A program made the translations under genes and the position numbers. 64,000 bases of DNA from Alloacidobacterium sp963833015. Its GTDB lineage: Bacteria; Acidobacteriota; Terriglobia; Terriglobales; Acidobacteriaceae. Under the pieces are notes generated by a model. It ran no database searches and was not told the DNA's origin. It saw only the letters and a list, made by a program, of their open reading frames with translations. Positions 24,620 to 32,746 of this stretch are shown here, piece by piece; within the stretch, counting starts at the first letter, position 1, and each line of letters opens with the position of its first letter. The stretch spans positions 62,001 through 126,000 of the forward strand of contig CAWHWJ010000015.1 in assembly GCA_963833015.1 (NCBI GenBank). The letters run 5' to 3'.

Positions 24620-26965
24620 ATGAAGCGGATTCTAAGTTGTCTTTTCTATCTTGTTTTGGTTGTGGCTTGGTTCTTCGCCATGTTCGCGCTACCCATCGCG
24701 GCGCACGCGCAACTTAGCGACAATTCCGTGTATGTGAAGCAATTCCCCGGCAACGATGTAGGCACGAAGACGGCGGCGGCACAGGCGGCGTGCAATCCCG
24801 ATACTTCCCTTCCCTGCTTGGTGGTCTTTGATTCATCTTTGGCGAAGTTCGCGCAGGGCACGCTTCCGGCGAAGTGTACGCAGTGTATTTGGGTAGACTT
24901 CCGCACCGGCACCGGGCTTGCAAATCCCGGCGGGATGCCTGGACAACCGCAGCAAAACAGCAACGGACTTTTTGCGGGCAAACCTAACACGTATATCGCG
25001 GGCAGCGGCTTCACAACGCAGCAGTGCATAAACGCGGCTATCGCTTCCGGCTCCGGGGACTGTCAGCTTCCGGCGGGATACGCGGAGATGATCACCAGCC
25101 CGGTGACTATCGCGGGCAACGTCAATCTTGAATGCGGCAACGGGGCAACGCTCACGAGCGCGGGCGTTAACATCTTTCAAATCTCCGGCGCGTACACGGT
25201 CAAAATCTCGGGATGCACGCTCGACGGCAACAACACGGCAAACTCAAGCGCGATTATCGCCAGCGGCTTCACAGAACTGGACATAGTGAACCACAACACC
25301 ATACGCAACTTTACGAGCATTTCGGGCGTGATTCAGCTTTCGGCGCTCTGGCAGAAGCTCGACATATCCAACAATTTTTTCAGCAATAACAATGCCGGAG
25401 ATACCATCTATGCCACGCACAACGACCCGGTAAACGGCAGCGCGAGAGTAAGCGGCAACGTGATTTATTCCGAGAGCACGACTTACCATCACATCATTGC
25501 TTTTCACGGCTCCGACAACGCAGACGCGGCGACGGTGACGGCGGCGTGTACCATCCAAAGCGCGACCATCACATCTCTGACGATCTCCGGCGGCGTGGCG
25601 ACGGTTACAACCTCGGGAACCCTGCCGGCGAATTTTGCGACAGCTACAACCGTGAACATCACCGGCTCAACTGGCGGCACGCAAGACGGCTATTACACGT
25701 CGATCACCGTCACCGGCGCGAATACGCTTACCTTCCCCACCAGCAAGAGCGGCAGCAGCTCGGCGGGAACCATCTCCACCGGGACGGTGACGAGCGCAAC
25801 CGTGACGGCGGCGGGCAACAATTACCCGGCAACAGGCAATCTACTTTTCTTTAACGGGCAGGTGGGCGCGGGCGGCATTACCACCGACTTTCCCACCGGG
25901 ACATGGACGGCACCGGCAAACGGGCCGATCACCGGCGCGACGATCACGCATGGCGGCTATTGCAACAGCAACCCGGCGGTACACGTCACCAACAACGACA
26001 GCGTGCAGCATGTAGACGTGGGCGGCAATTACCTATTCGGCGGCGATGACTACGGCGTGGAGGTGGGCGCATTCGGCGGCGTGGCGGGCGCTGATGTGAA
26101 GATCCATCACAACCATTATTTTCAAGCGGTGAACGTGGCGGGCTATGGCGCGTATTCCGTCGATACCGTGAGCGATGCCGACATCTCCAACAATTGGGCG
26201 GAGACTACGCAACCGATCGGGCCGACTAGCCTGTTAGGAATCGAGTGCGTGAACGTGCCGAATTGCACCGTAGAAGGAAACACCCTAATTGGCTTCGCTA
26301 TCAGCCTGAACAAGTCTTGGCAGTCGATAGCAGCCAACAACGTCGTGACGGGCCTCTATAGCGGCGCGGTGGGCATTTATAACGGCACTTCCGACAACGT
26401 GGAGAATGTGAACCACGACAACACCATCACCGGCAATTTTGTAGCGTTCCAGCCGGGGGCGACCAGCGGCACCGGCATTCAGACGCAATGCAACGCGATT
26501 GCCTCAAACTGCGATAACGCGAAGGTGACAGGCAACAACGTGCAAGCAGCCAGCGGGCAGACCGGAAACGGCATCACCGTGAGCGTGAACGGCCTGGGGG
26601 CGCACGTCAACAACTACACGCAGAGCGGAAATACCATCGTCAATTGGGCGACGGCGTACAACATCAACGCGGCGGCAACCGGGAGCATTTTTTACGATGC
26701 TTTAGTAAACGTGGGCAGTGTGGGAACGACCAACAATTTCAGCGTGCTAAACACCTTCCCGAATCAGGGCAGCGCCACACTCGCGGCGGGAACGAAGACA
26801 GTAACCAATGCGAATGTCACTTCGTCCAGTATCATCACACTCAGCAATTGCGGCGTAGGCGGAACGGCGGGCATACTCTCACTCGGAACCGTCACACCGG
26901 GTACAAGCTTTGTGATTAACTCCAGCAACGCGGCAGACACCAGCAAAGTGTGCTGGCGATTTTAG
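24620..26965 (+). CDS. Beta-helix spike / receptor-binding protein with Sec signal peptide, 781 aa
   Basis: Starts at ATG 24620 (AAGGGG 6 nt before it) with a strong signal sequence MKRILSCLFYLVLVVAWFFA...IAAHAQ. Then comes an N-terminal domain, and from about residue 165 a right-handed parallel beta-helix of the pectate-lyase type with repeated N-x-I/V rungs (GNVNLECGNGATLTSAGVNI, DISNNFFSNN, VSGNVIY). A Thr/Gly-rich insert domain of about 125 residues (TITSLTISGGVATVTTSG...) splits the helix. The C-terminus is Ig-like. Such proteins bind or degrade host glycans. The frame is open throughout, unlike its upstream neighbours. The signal peptide is unusual for a virion spike. Confidence 0.75.
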   Translation: MKRILSCLFYLVLVVAWFFAMFALPIAAHAQLSDNSVYVKQFPGNDVGTKTAAAQAACNPDTSLPCLVVFDSSLAKFAQGTLPAKCTQCIWVDFRTGTGLANPGGMPGQPQQNSNGLFAGKPNTYIAGSGFTTQQCINAAIASGSGDCQLPAGYAEMITSPVTIAGNVNLECGNGATLTSAGVNIFQISGAYTVKISGCTLDGNNTANSSAIIASGFTELDIVNHNTIRNFTSISGVIQLSALWQKLDISNNFFSNNNAGDTIYATHNDPVNGSARVSGNVIYSESTTYHHIIAFHGSDNADAATVTAACTIQSATITSLTISGGVATVTTSGTLPANFATATTVNITGSTGGTQDGYYTSITVTGANTLTFPTSKSGSSSAGTISTGTVTSATVTAAGNNYPATGNLLFFNGQVGAGGITTDFPTGTWTAPANGPITGATITHGGYCNSNPAVHVTNNDSVQHVDVGGNYLFGGDDYGVEVGAFGGVAGADVKIHHNHYFQAVNVAGYGAYSVDTVSDADISNNWAETTQPIGPTSLLGIECVNVPNCTVEGNTLIGFAISLNKSWQSIAANNVVTGLYSGAVGIYNGTSDNVENVNHDNTITGNFVAFQPGATSGTGIQTQCNAIASNCDNAKVTGNNVQAASGQTGNGITVSVNGLGAHVNNYTQSGNTIVNWATAYNINAAATGSIFYDALVNVGSVGTTNNFSVLNTFPNQGSATLAAGTKTVTNANVTSSSIITLSNCGVGGTAGILSLGTVTPGTSFVINSSNAADTSKVCWRF

Positions 26966-26971
26966 GGGGCG

Positions 26972-27232
26972 ATGCAAATGTTGAACTTGATGAAGCTGAC
27001 GAAGGCGGCAAGGGGCGGCATGGGCTTGGATGAAATGCTGGAGATGCTTTCCAGCATCGGCGTTCAGATGGACGTGCAACCACTCGACATGAAGACCGTC
27101 GGGGGCCAGGACGAATTTAAGACACTCGCCGGCGTTTCCCTCTCCCCCGGCGCGAAGGTGGTGAAGCTCTCGGCAACTCTCGCGGGCGGCGCTCCTTTAC
27201 AGGCGATCATGGTGCTTCCGCACACCGAATAA
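26972..27232 (+). CDS. Hypothetical protein, 86 aa
   Basis: Last gene of the viral operon, 7 nt after the spike, with GGGGG before the ATG. Helical N-terminus (LDEMLEMLSSIGVQMDVQPL) and beta C-terminus. No family recognised. It could be a spike chaperone or linker by position. Confidence 0.55.
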   Translation: MQMLNLMKLTKAARGGMGLDEMLEMLSSIGVQMDVQPLDMKTVGGQDEFKTLAGVSLSPGAKVVKLSATLAGGAPLQAIMVLPHTE

Positions 27233-27275
27233 AAAAGCGAATATACTGCGGTACGGCAAAGCGAGGGGCGTGAAG

Positions 27276-27329
27276 TTACCGAAAACGTGACTTCACAGGC
27301 ATTTCAGGGTTACTTCCGGGTTGGCGGTC
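27276..27329 (+). repeat. 54-bp cargo-flanking repeat, copy A
   Basis: TTACCGAAAACGTGACTTCA then CAGGCATTTCAGGGTTACTT... aligns with 28566-28619 at 47 of 54 positions. An 18-nt part (27309-27326) also recurs inverted at 28483-28500. Confidence 0.7.
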
Positions 27330-27374
27330 AACCGTCCGATATGGCTTCGGTTACGATGCTAGACGGGAACCAAG

Positions 27375-27776
27375 ATGAAATCCACAATTGAACTGCATGA
27401 TTCCGACTGCCTCGCGATTGAATTAGATTCTCGCGGCAACGGGGCAGTGATCCTCGATGCATACGTCCACCGGACCGGTGGAGAACCGGGGCTTTCCGCC
27501 GGAGAAGGCGGGATGCAGAGAGTAAGAATCACCATAGAGTCGATGACGACCACAGGAGAAATCGGCTCGCTGCCTGCGACCATCTATGACGGTTCGCTCA
27601 CGGTTGGCGACACCTCTGTGAATGAGTTGCTCCCACTGCCCTCCGTCTACGAAGGGTACCTGAGTCTGACACTCACGCTGGCTGACGATGCGCGGACTGT
27701 TTCTGTAGCAGGCAGAAGTGCTTCGATTACGCCGGAGGGCTCATTCCGATTTGTCGAACAAGTTGACTTTCGCTAG
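27375..27776 (+). CDS. Hypothetical cargo protein, 133 aa
   Basis: Beta-rich soluble protein (ELHDSDCLAIELDSRGNGAV, DAYVHRTGGEPGLSAGEGGM, TPEGSFRFVEQVDF). I have a sense of it as a recurring uncharacterised protein in scattered genomes but cannot name a family. It lies outside the viral operon and between repeat copies A and B, so it is probably cargo. Confidence 0.6.
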   Translation: MKSTIELHDSDCLAIELDSRGNGAVILDAYVHRTGGEPGLSAGEGGMQRVRITIESMTTTGEIGSLPATIYDGSLTVGDTSVNELLPLPSVYEGYLSLTLTLADDARTVSVAGRSASITPEGSFRFVEQVDFR

Positions 27777-27878
27777 CGTCCGCATCGTTCTGAGCGAATG
27801 GGTCGCCCACTCAGAAACGAAGTGGTAATTGACGAGTAGGCGGTCATTCGTCCGGAATGCAAATGATCAGCTAGTGCC

Positions 27879-28403
27879 TCAATTCTTGCTCACTGAGCTC
27901 GCGTAATACCACTGAAGGCGCTCGGTGGAGTGCGCTAAAGATGGGATAAATCCGTGGAACGCCTCGCTTTGGCTAACATATTCCAAAAATTGCACTAACA
28001 CCCCAAACTGTTCGGCAGTAAATAGCAGCAGTCGTTCACTCCACCAGTCGATGAACTTCGCTTCCTTAGCGTCTTCGTCGGGAGCAATTGCGTAGATCGT
28101 GAATTGGCAAACAAGGCAACCGGGGTCTAGGTGTCCGAGGGAATAAGTGAGGTAAGCGGGCAAATAGTATTTAAAGGCACCAGGCGAGAGCATCGGCAAG
28201 CTGTCGAATCGAGCCTCCAATTCGCTCGGCTGCAAGGAATCCCAAGTACGTCGTGCAAATGCTGCCCGGATTGCGAGGCATTCACTGCAATCATGTCTTG
28301 CAATGTCTTCGTCTGCCGGAGTCGGAGTCGCCGGAAATCTCTCCCTGATCGCAAGTTTCAGGGCGTCAATTCGTTCCTCTTCTGCATTATCGTTGTTCCC
28401 CAT
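27879..28403 (-). CDS. DUF6714-like protein
   Basis: 174 aa. RHDCSECLAIRAAFARRTWD, then LSPGAFKYYLPAYLTYSLGH, fits the DUF6714 family, whose function is unknown. A CxxC pair is followed by an AFxYYLPAY motif. Soluble and acidic. Minus strand, opposite to the viral genes, within the 54-bp repeat pair. Confidence 0.65.
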   Translation of the reverse strand: MGNNDNAEEERIDALKLAIRERFPATPTPADEDIARHDCSECLAIRAAFARRTWDSLQPSELEARFDSLPMLSPGAFKYYLPAYLTYSLGHLDPGCLVCQFTIYAIAPDEDAKEAKFIDWWSERLLLFTAEQFGVLVQFLEYVSQSEAFHGFIPSLAHSTERLQWYYASSVSKN

Positions 28404-28565
28404 CTAATTGCTCCGCCTTGGGCATTTATCAAGGTCCTTTTATCATAGCGTGCGTTAATTCTGTTCACTGTTGGCGTGTGGTCGCCAACCCGGAAGTAAC
28501 TCAAGCCAGCGGTGAAGTGCATGTAAAACGGGGTTATCGGTAAATTCATTCCTGCCACGGCGAAC

Positions 28566-28619
28566 TTACCGAAAACGCGACTTCACAGGCATTTCGGAAT
28601 TACTTCGGGATTGCCGGTC
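28566..28619 (+). repeat. 54-bp cargo-flanking repeat, copy B
   Basis: TTACCGAAAACGCGACTTCA then CAGGCATTTCGGAATTACTT..., in direct orientation to copy A about 1.29 kb away. A weaker relative (ACTTTCCAGGCATTTTCGCG) lies near 42158. Confidence 0.7.
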
Positions 28620-28654
28620 GTTCGGACACTTCATTTGCCAGAGCGGTATCGAAT

Positions 28655-29116
28655 TCAGGTACGGATCACGTAACCCTTCGCAACCAAGGCGGATGCGAGA
28701 CTATGACTACACACCCAGAGAATCAGGATCGAAATCAGCACAGCCGCGACCATTATGCGCGATAAGAGACGGTTAACGGTCCGTTCCACACTGAGCGCCC
28801 TGACAGCCTTGTCGTTGAATAAAATCGCGGAGATCACAAAAGAGCCGAAGAAGATGTACATCGGGATGGATAACTGGGTGTTTTGCTTCGCTGAGAGATA
28901 GCAAACCCGGCCATGATTGTTGAGCGGATAAATCAAACCGTTCGCGGGCTGAGGAGCCGTCGGCTGTGTGTCCGTGAAATGGAAGAAGAGAGCCATAAAA
29001 AAGACGAATGATCCCAGTGCGACACCACTCAGTGCTACGGACATAACCAAGCGAACCCTGATCGTAATGCTCAATCTCTCGGAGCCTCGTGTTCCCATAG
29101 GGTTATTTTGTCGCAT
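28655..29116 (-). CDS. Hypothetical two-helix membrane protein
   Basis: The longest frame starts at 29278, but MRQNNPMGTRGSERLSITIR at 29116 is the more natural start (153 aa). Membrane helices: VRLVMSVALSGVALGSFVFF, then MYIFFGSFVISAILF and IMVAAVLISILILWVC. No family recognised. Sits between repeat B and the right attachment site. Confidence 0.5.
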   Translation of the reverse strand: MRQNNPMGTRGSERLSITIRVRLVMSVALSGVALGSFVFFMALFFHFTDTQPTAPQPANGLIYPLNNHGRVCYLSAKQNTQLSIPMYIFFGSFVISAILFNDKAVRALSVERTVNRLLSRIMVAAVLISILILWVCSHSLASALVAKGYVIRT

Positions 29117-29355
29117 CACGCACGTTGATGTATAGCCGGTAAACGGAAAGTAATCACATCGCTTGGAGTCGACGTGAATTACGAAGTGCCTCAAAAACGG
29201 CGGTATAGGTAACTTCAAAGTGACCCACCACGAAATTGCGGCGCTATAGTGCTTTTCAACAAGATGTTGTATTGACATTGCACTTCCCTTCCCTTAGCGT
29301 CGGATTGTCACACCATCACCCTACCCCGCCATACGGCGAACAGATGCCGAAGTCT

Positions 29356-29390
29356 ACTTAACGGTACTATCTGTTATCGGACGTATTTAG
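29356..29390 (+). other. Right attachment site, dif-like
   Basis: ACTTAACGGTAC then TATCTG and TTATCGGACGT, then ATTTAG. The last 23 bp are identical to 14301-14323. The outer left arm differs (GGTAC for AGAA, one base longer), as expected if one arm came from the virus and one from the host. Confidence 0.7.
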
Positions 29391-29447
29391 CATAAGTGCA
29401 AGATCCAGTGTTTCCCGCTAATAAGTTGATTTTAGGCCTCTTCGACC

Positions 29448-29899
29448 ATGTTTACTTTAAAGCCAATCGGATATATGAGGAGCCCCTACCGAGATTCGAA
29501 GCAGATTCCTAAGGGGCTCGGTACCAGGCATGACGCGGAAGGCGTGCTGGAGCTTGCGCATGAGTTTGACCCCGGTCTCACGGATATCGAGGGTTTCTCT
29601 CATCTGTTCGTGATCTGGATGTTTCACCAGTCGGATGGCTTTGAATTGCTGGGCACGCCGCCTTTCGATGACCGGCCCCATGGTGTCTTTGCCACACGTT
29701 CACCCAGGCGGCCGAATCCTATCGGGTTGACGGTGGTTGAGCTTCTTTCCCGTGAAGGCTCGCGGCTCCTGGTCCGTGGGGTCGAGACATGCTCGACGGG
29801 ACGCCGATCCTCGACATCAAGCCTTACCTCTCCAACGTTCCACCAGAGAAGTTGCGGCGTGGGTGGCTGGAAGAGGCTGAAGCTCGTGGGAGATCGTGA
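29448..29899 (+). pseudogene. trmO: tRNA (adenine37-N6)-methyltransferase TrmO/TsaA, frame-broken
   Basis: Methylates N6-threonylcarbamoyladenosine at position 37 of tRNA. SPYRDSKQIPKGLG, HLFVIWMFHQSDGF and FATRSPRRPNPIGLTVVELL are classic TrmO motifs. The frame written from 29448 runs to 29954 with improbable sequence. After VRGVE a -1 step at about 29787 restores MLDGTPILDIKPYLSNVPPE and ends TGA at 29899. A missing A in GAGACATG would explain it. It lies just outside the prophage. Confidence 0.8.
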
Positions 29900-29997
29900 G
29901 CCGGCGAGGCTCGACGATTCCCTTTACCCTTACCCTGGATTAAGAGTGTCTTGAATCCGCTAAATGAAATAGGCTGTTCTCGGGGTGAATGGAGTAG

Positions 29998-31234
29998 ATG
30001 AAAGCTAGGCTCGCGTTGATGATGTTCCTGGAGTACTTCATCTGGGGTGCGTGGTATGTGACTCTGGGTACATGGTTGGGCGAGTCGCTGCGCTTTTCCG
30101 GCGCTGCAGATTGGGCTGGTGGCCGGGACTACGGCCGTTGGCGCCATTGTGTCGCCTTTTCTTGTCGGGATCATTGCTGATCGGCTGTTTGCTACGCAGA
30201 AGGTTTTGGCGGCGGTTCATTTTCTTGGCTGCTTGCTCTTAGTCGCGGCTTCGCTGCGGACTTCGTTTCTGCCGGTCTACATCCTTGTGTTGCTCTATGC
30301 GCTTTGCTACATGCCGACGCTGGCGCTGACGAACTCTCTCGCATTTCGGCAGATGAAGGATCCCAAGACGGAGTTTGGGCCGATTCGCGTTCTGGGGACT
30401 GCCGGGTGGATTGTTGCCGGACTGCTTATCGGGACGTTGCGGCTTGAGGCGACGTCGGTGCCGATGCGGGTTGCGGCTGCGGCTTCGTTCCTCATGGCTT
30501 TGTACGCCCTGACGCTTCCTCACACGCCGCCGCTGATGCGAGCGGTTCAGTTTCGCGTGTCGGACCTGTTCCCGGTGGAAGTGCGGCGGCTGTTTCGCGA
30601 GCGCAGCTTTGCCATTTTTGCGCTGGCTTCGTTTCTGATCTGTATCCCGCTGCAGTTTTACTATGCGTTTACGAATCTCTATCTGAACGAAACCGGCGTG
30701 AAGAATGCCGCGGGCAAGATGACGGGCGGGCAGATGTCGGAGCTTTTCTGCATGCTGCTGATCCCGTGGTTTTTCCGACGGCTGGGTGTGAAGTACATGC
30801 TGATTGCGGGCATGTCGGCGTGGGTGCTGCGCTATGTGATGTTCGCGTACGGCAATGCCGGCCCGGCGATGTGGATGTTGTGGCTGGGGATTCTGCTGCA
30901 CGGAATTTGCTACGACTTCTTCTTTGTGACCGGGCAGATTTACGTCGACAAGAAGGCTCCGATTGCGCTACGCGCAGCGGCTCAGGGGATGATTACTCTG
31001 ATTACGTATGGCGCGGGCATGCTGGTGGGGTCATGGCTCTCAGGTTACGTTGTTGATCTGTACACGCGTACTGGAGCCAGCGGATTGATCACGCATAACT
31101 GGCGATCAATCTGGCTGGTTTCGGCGGCTTGCTCGGCGGTGGTTCTGGTGCTGTTCTTCTTTACCTTTAAGGAGTCGGATCGGATGACGAGCACGGCGCA
31201 TCAGGCGGAGGCTGAGCCTGTTGGCATGGCCTGA
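29998..31234 (+). pseudogene. MFS transporter, nucleoside:H+ symporter-like, frame-broken near its start
   Basis: Twelve-helix permease of the Nuc_H_symport group: MKARLALMMFLEYFIWGAWY, then IGLVAGTTAVGAIVSPFLVG, KDPKTEFGPIRVLGTAGWIV. The 5' frame (29998-30180) and the main frame (from 30119) join if one C is removed from TTTTCC at about 30097, giving LRFSALQIGLVAGTT. Uptake of nucleosides or sugars across the inner membrane is likely. The rest of the frame is intact to 31234. Confidence 0.75.
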
Positions 31235-31339
31235 ATCTGATGATTTCCGTTATGAATCTTGAAGCAGCCGTGTTTGAGACACATCGCATAGATTCTTCCT
31301 TCCGTTGGTCGTCAGAATGACGGGTCAACGGGTTGTGAT

Positions 31340-32698
31340 TTAGCTCTTCAAAGCGAGGCGGGTGGAGTCTCGCCACCACTGGAAAAGCAAGACGAGGGCG
31401 ATGAAGATGAGAGCCAGCGTGAGGCCGGTCCATAGGCCGAAGATTCCCTGCTGGTGGTGGAAGCAGAGGATGTAACCCAGAGGCAGGCCGAAGATCCAGT
31501 ATCCGGCGAAGTTGGCGAGCATGGGGACGCGGGTTTCACCAAGGCCGCGCAGCGCCCCGGTGGAAATGGTCTGGATACCGTCGAAGATTTGAAAGGCGGC
31601 GGCGAGTGCGAGCAGCGGCACGCCCATCGCCACTACGTCCTCCTGGTTGGTATAGACGACGAGCACTGCATGCGGCGCGAGCAGGAAGACGACCGCGGCG
31701 CAGGCCATGAAGCTGACTCCGATCATCAATGCCAGCCATCCGGCACGGCGGGCGCGGGGGCCGTCTCCGGCGCCGACGGCGTGGCCTACCGCCACCGCCG
31801 CAGCGGCGGATGTGCCGAGCGGGACCATATAGGAGAACGCAGCGCAGTTGAGGGCGATTTGATGCGCGGCCAGTGCGGCGGGTGCGAGACGGCCTGCCAT
31901 GACGGTTGCAGCGCCGAAGGCTCCGACTTCCATGACGATCTGGCTGGCGGCTGGAACTCCCAGCTTGAGCAAGGCTCTGATGCGGCTGAAGATGATGCCG
32001 GGCCAGTGTTCAAAGAGAGAGTGGCCGCGGCCTGCTTCGTTTTTCCAGGCAGCGAAGATAAGGACAGCGGCCATATAGACTCGCGCGAGGCAGGTCGAGA
32101 GTGCCGAGCCGCGCACGCCCATGGCCGGGAATCCGAGATGGCCGTAAATGAGTGCCCAATTCCCTGCCCAGTTGATGAGGTTTGCGGAGATGAGCGCGAA
32201 GGTGACGGGGCCGACGCGCTTTACTCCCTGGAGGTAGCGGCGGAAGGAGGCGTAGAGCAGCAGGGGGATCGTGCCCCAGTTGAGCATGCGCAGGTAGTCG
32301 GATGTTTGCTGGCGGACTGCCGGGTTCACTCCGAGATACGGGAACGCGAGCGGTGCTGCCCAGAGAAACAGCATGAGTATAGGCGTGAATGCGATGGCGA
32401 CATATACGCCTTGCGAAAGCCAGTGGTGGCACTCGTCGAAGTCGCCACGACCGTAGGCCTGCGAAACGAGAGTGTCGAGCCCGAGCAGAATGCCGATGCC
32501 GAAGAGTGCGGGCGCATAGTAAATGGCGTTGCCCATGCCGACGGCGCCGATGGCTTCCGCGCTGAGGCGGCCGACCATGATCGTGTCCACGATAGACATG
32601 GACATCCATCCCAGCTCAGAAAAGATGACTGGGATGGCGAGGGCGAGCAGTGAGCGCAATTCCCTCTTCAGATCGATCTGCGTCGATTGCACGTGCAT
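31340..32698 (-). CDS. MATE family efflux transporter
   Basis: 452 aa with twelve predicted helices in two halves. The N-terminal half has LGWMSMSIVDTIMVGRLSAE and IGILLGLDTLVSQAYGRGD, matching NorM-type proton- or sodium-driven drug exporters. The second half repeats the pattern (MEVGAFGAATVMAGRLAPAA). Inner membrane. It starts 48 nt upstream of, and divergent from, the S9 peptidase gene, so the two promoters overlap. Confidence 0.9.
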   Translation of the reverse strand: MHVQSTQIDLKRELRSLLALAIPVIFSELGWMSMSIVDTIMVGRLSAEAIGAVGMGNAIYYAPALFGIGILLGLDTLVSQAYGRGDFDECHHWLSQGVYVAIAFTPILMLFLWAAPLAFPYLGVNPAVRQQTSDYLRMLNWGTIPLLLYASFRRYLQGVKRVGPVTFALISANLINWAGNWALIYGHLGFPAMGVRGSALSTCLARVYMAAVLIFAAWKNEAGRGHSLFEHWPGIIFSRIRALLKLGVPAASQIVMEVGAFGAATVMAGRLAPAALAAHQIALNCAAFSYMVPLGTSAAAAVAVGHAVGAGDGPRARRAGWLALMIGVSFMACAAVVFLLAPHAVLVVYTNQEDVVAMGVPLLALAAAFQIFDGIQTISTGALRGLGETRVPMLANFAGYWIFGLPLGYILCFHHQQGIFGLWTGLTLALIFIALVLLFQWWRDSTRLALKS

Positions 32699-32746
32699 GG
32701 TACAACTCTAACCAATGCTGTTGTGAATGGATATGCGGAGCCTGCT

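Larger units (their letters stand above)
14290..29390 (+). mobile_element. Integrated element: candidate tailless, rolling-circle-replicating prophage (about 15.1 kb)
   Basis: Bounded by a perfect 23-bp direct repeat (14301-14323 and 29368-29390) inside dif-like sites. The gene train from 14348 to 27232 runs on one strand with frequent ATGA/TAATG overlaps. It encodes an HUH Rep, an SSB-like protein, a FtsK/HerA ATPase, a likely major capsid protein, a lysozyme-like protein, many one-helix proteins and a beta-helix spike. No integrase, terminase, portal, tail or inoviral pIII-like genes are visible. This set and the length fit membrane-containing icosahedral viruses with double-jelly-roll capsids better than filamentous phages. 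Numerous frame breaks suggest a decaying copy, unless they are assembly errors. Confidence 0.75.

Noticed and set aside
14348..27232. Filamentous (inovirus) prophage
   Set aside because: Dif integration, Rep and an ATPase would fit, but at 15 kb with a lysozyme-like protein, a large beta-rich capsid candidate and a beta-helix spike, and without pIII or a Zot membrane helix, an inovirus is unlikely.
31454..32653. 399 aa plus-strand ORF opposite the MATE gene
   Set aside because: Antisense shadow. The MATE protein on the minus strand is clear by family motifs.
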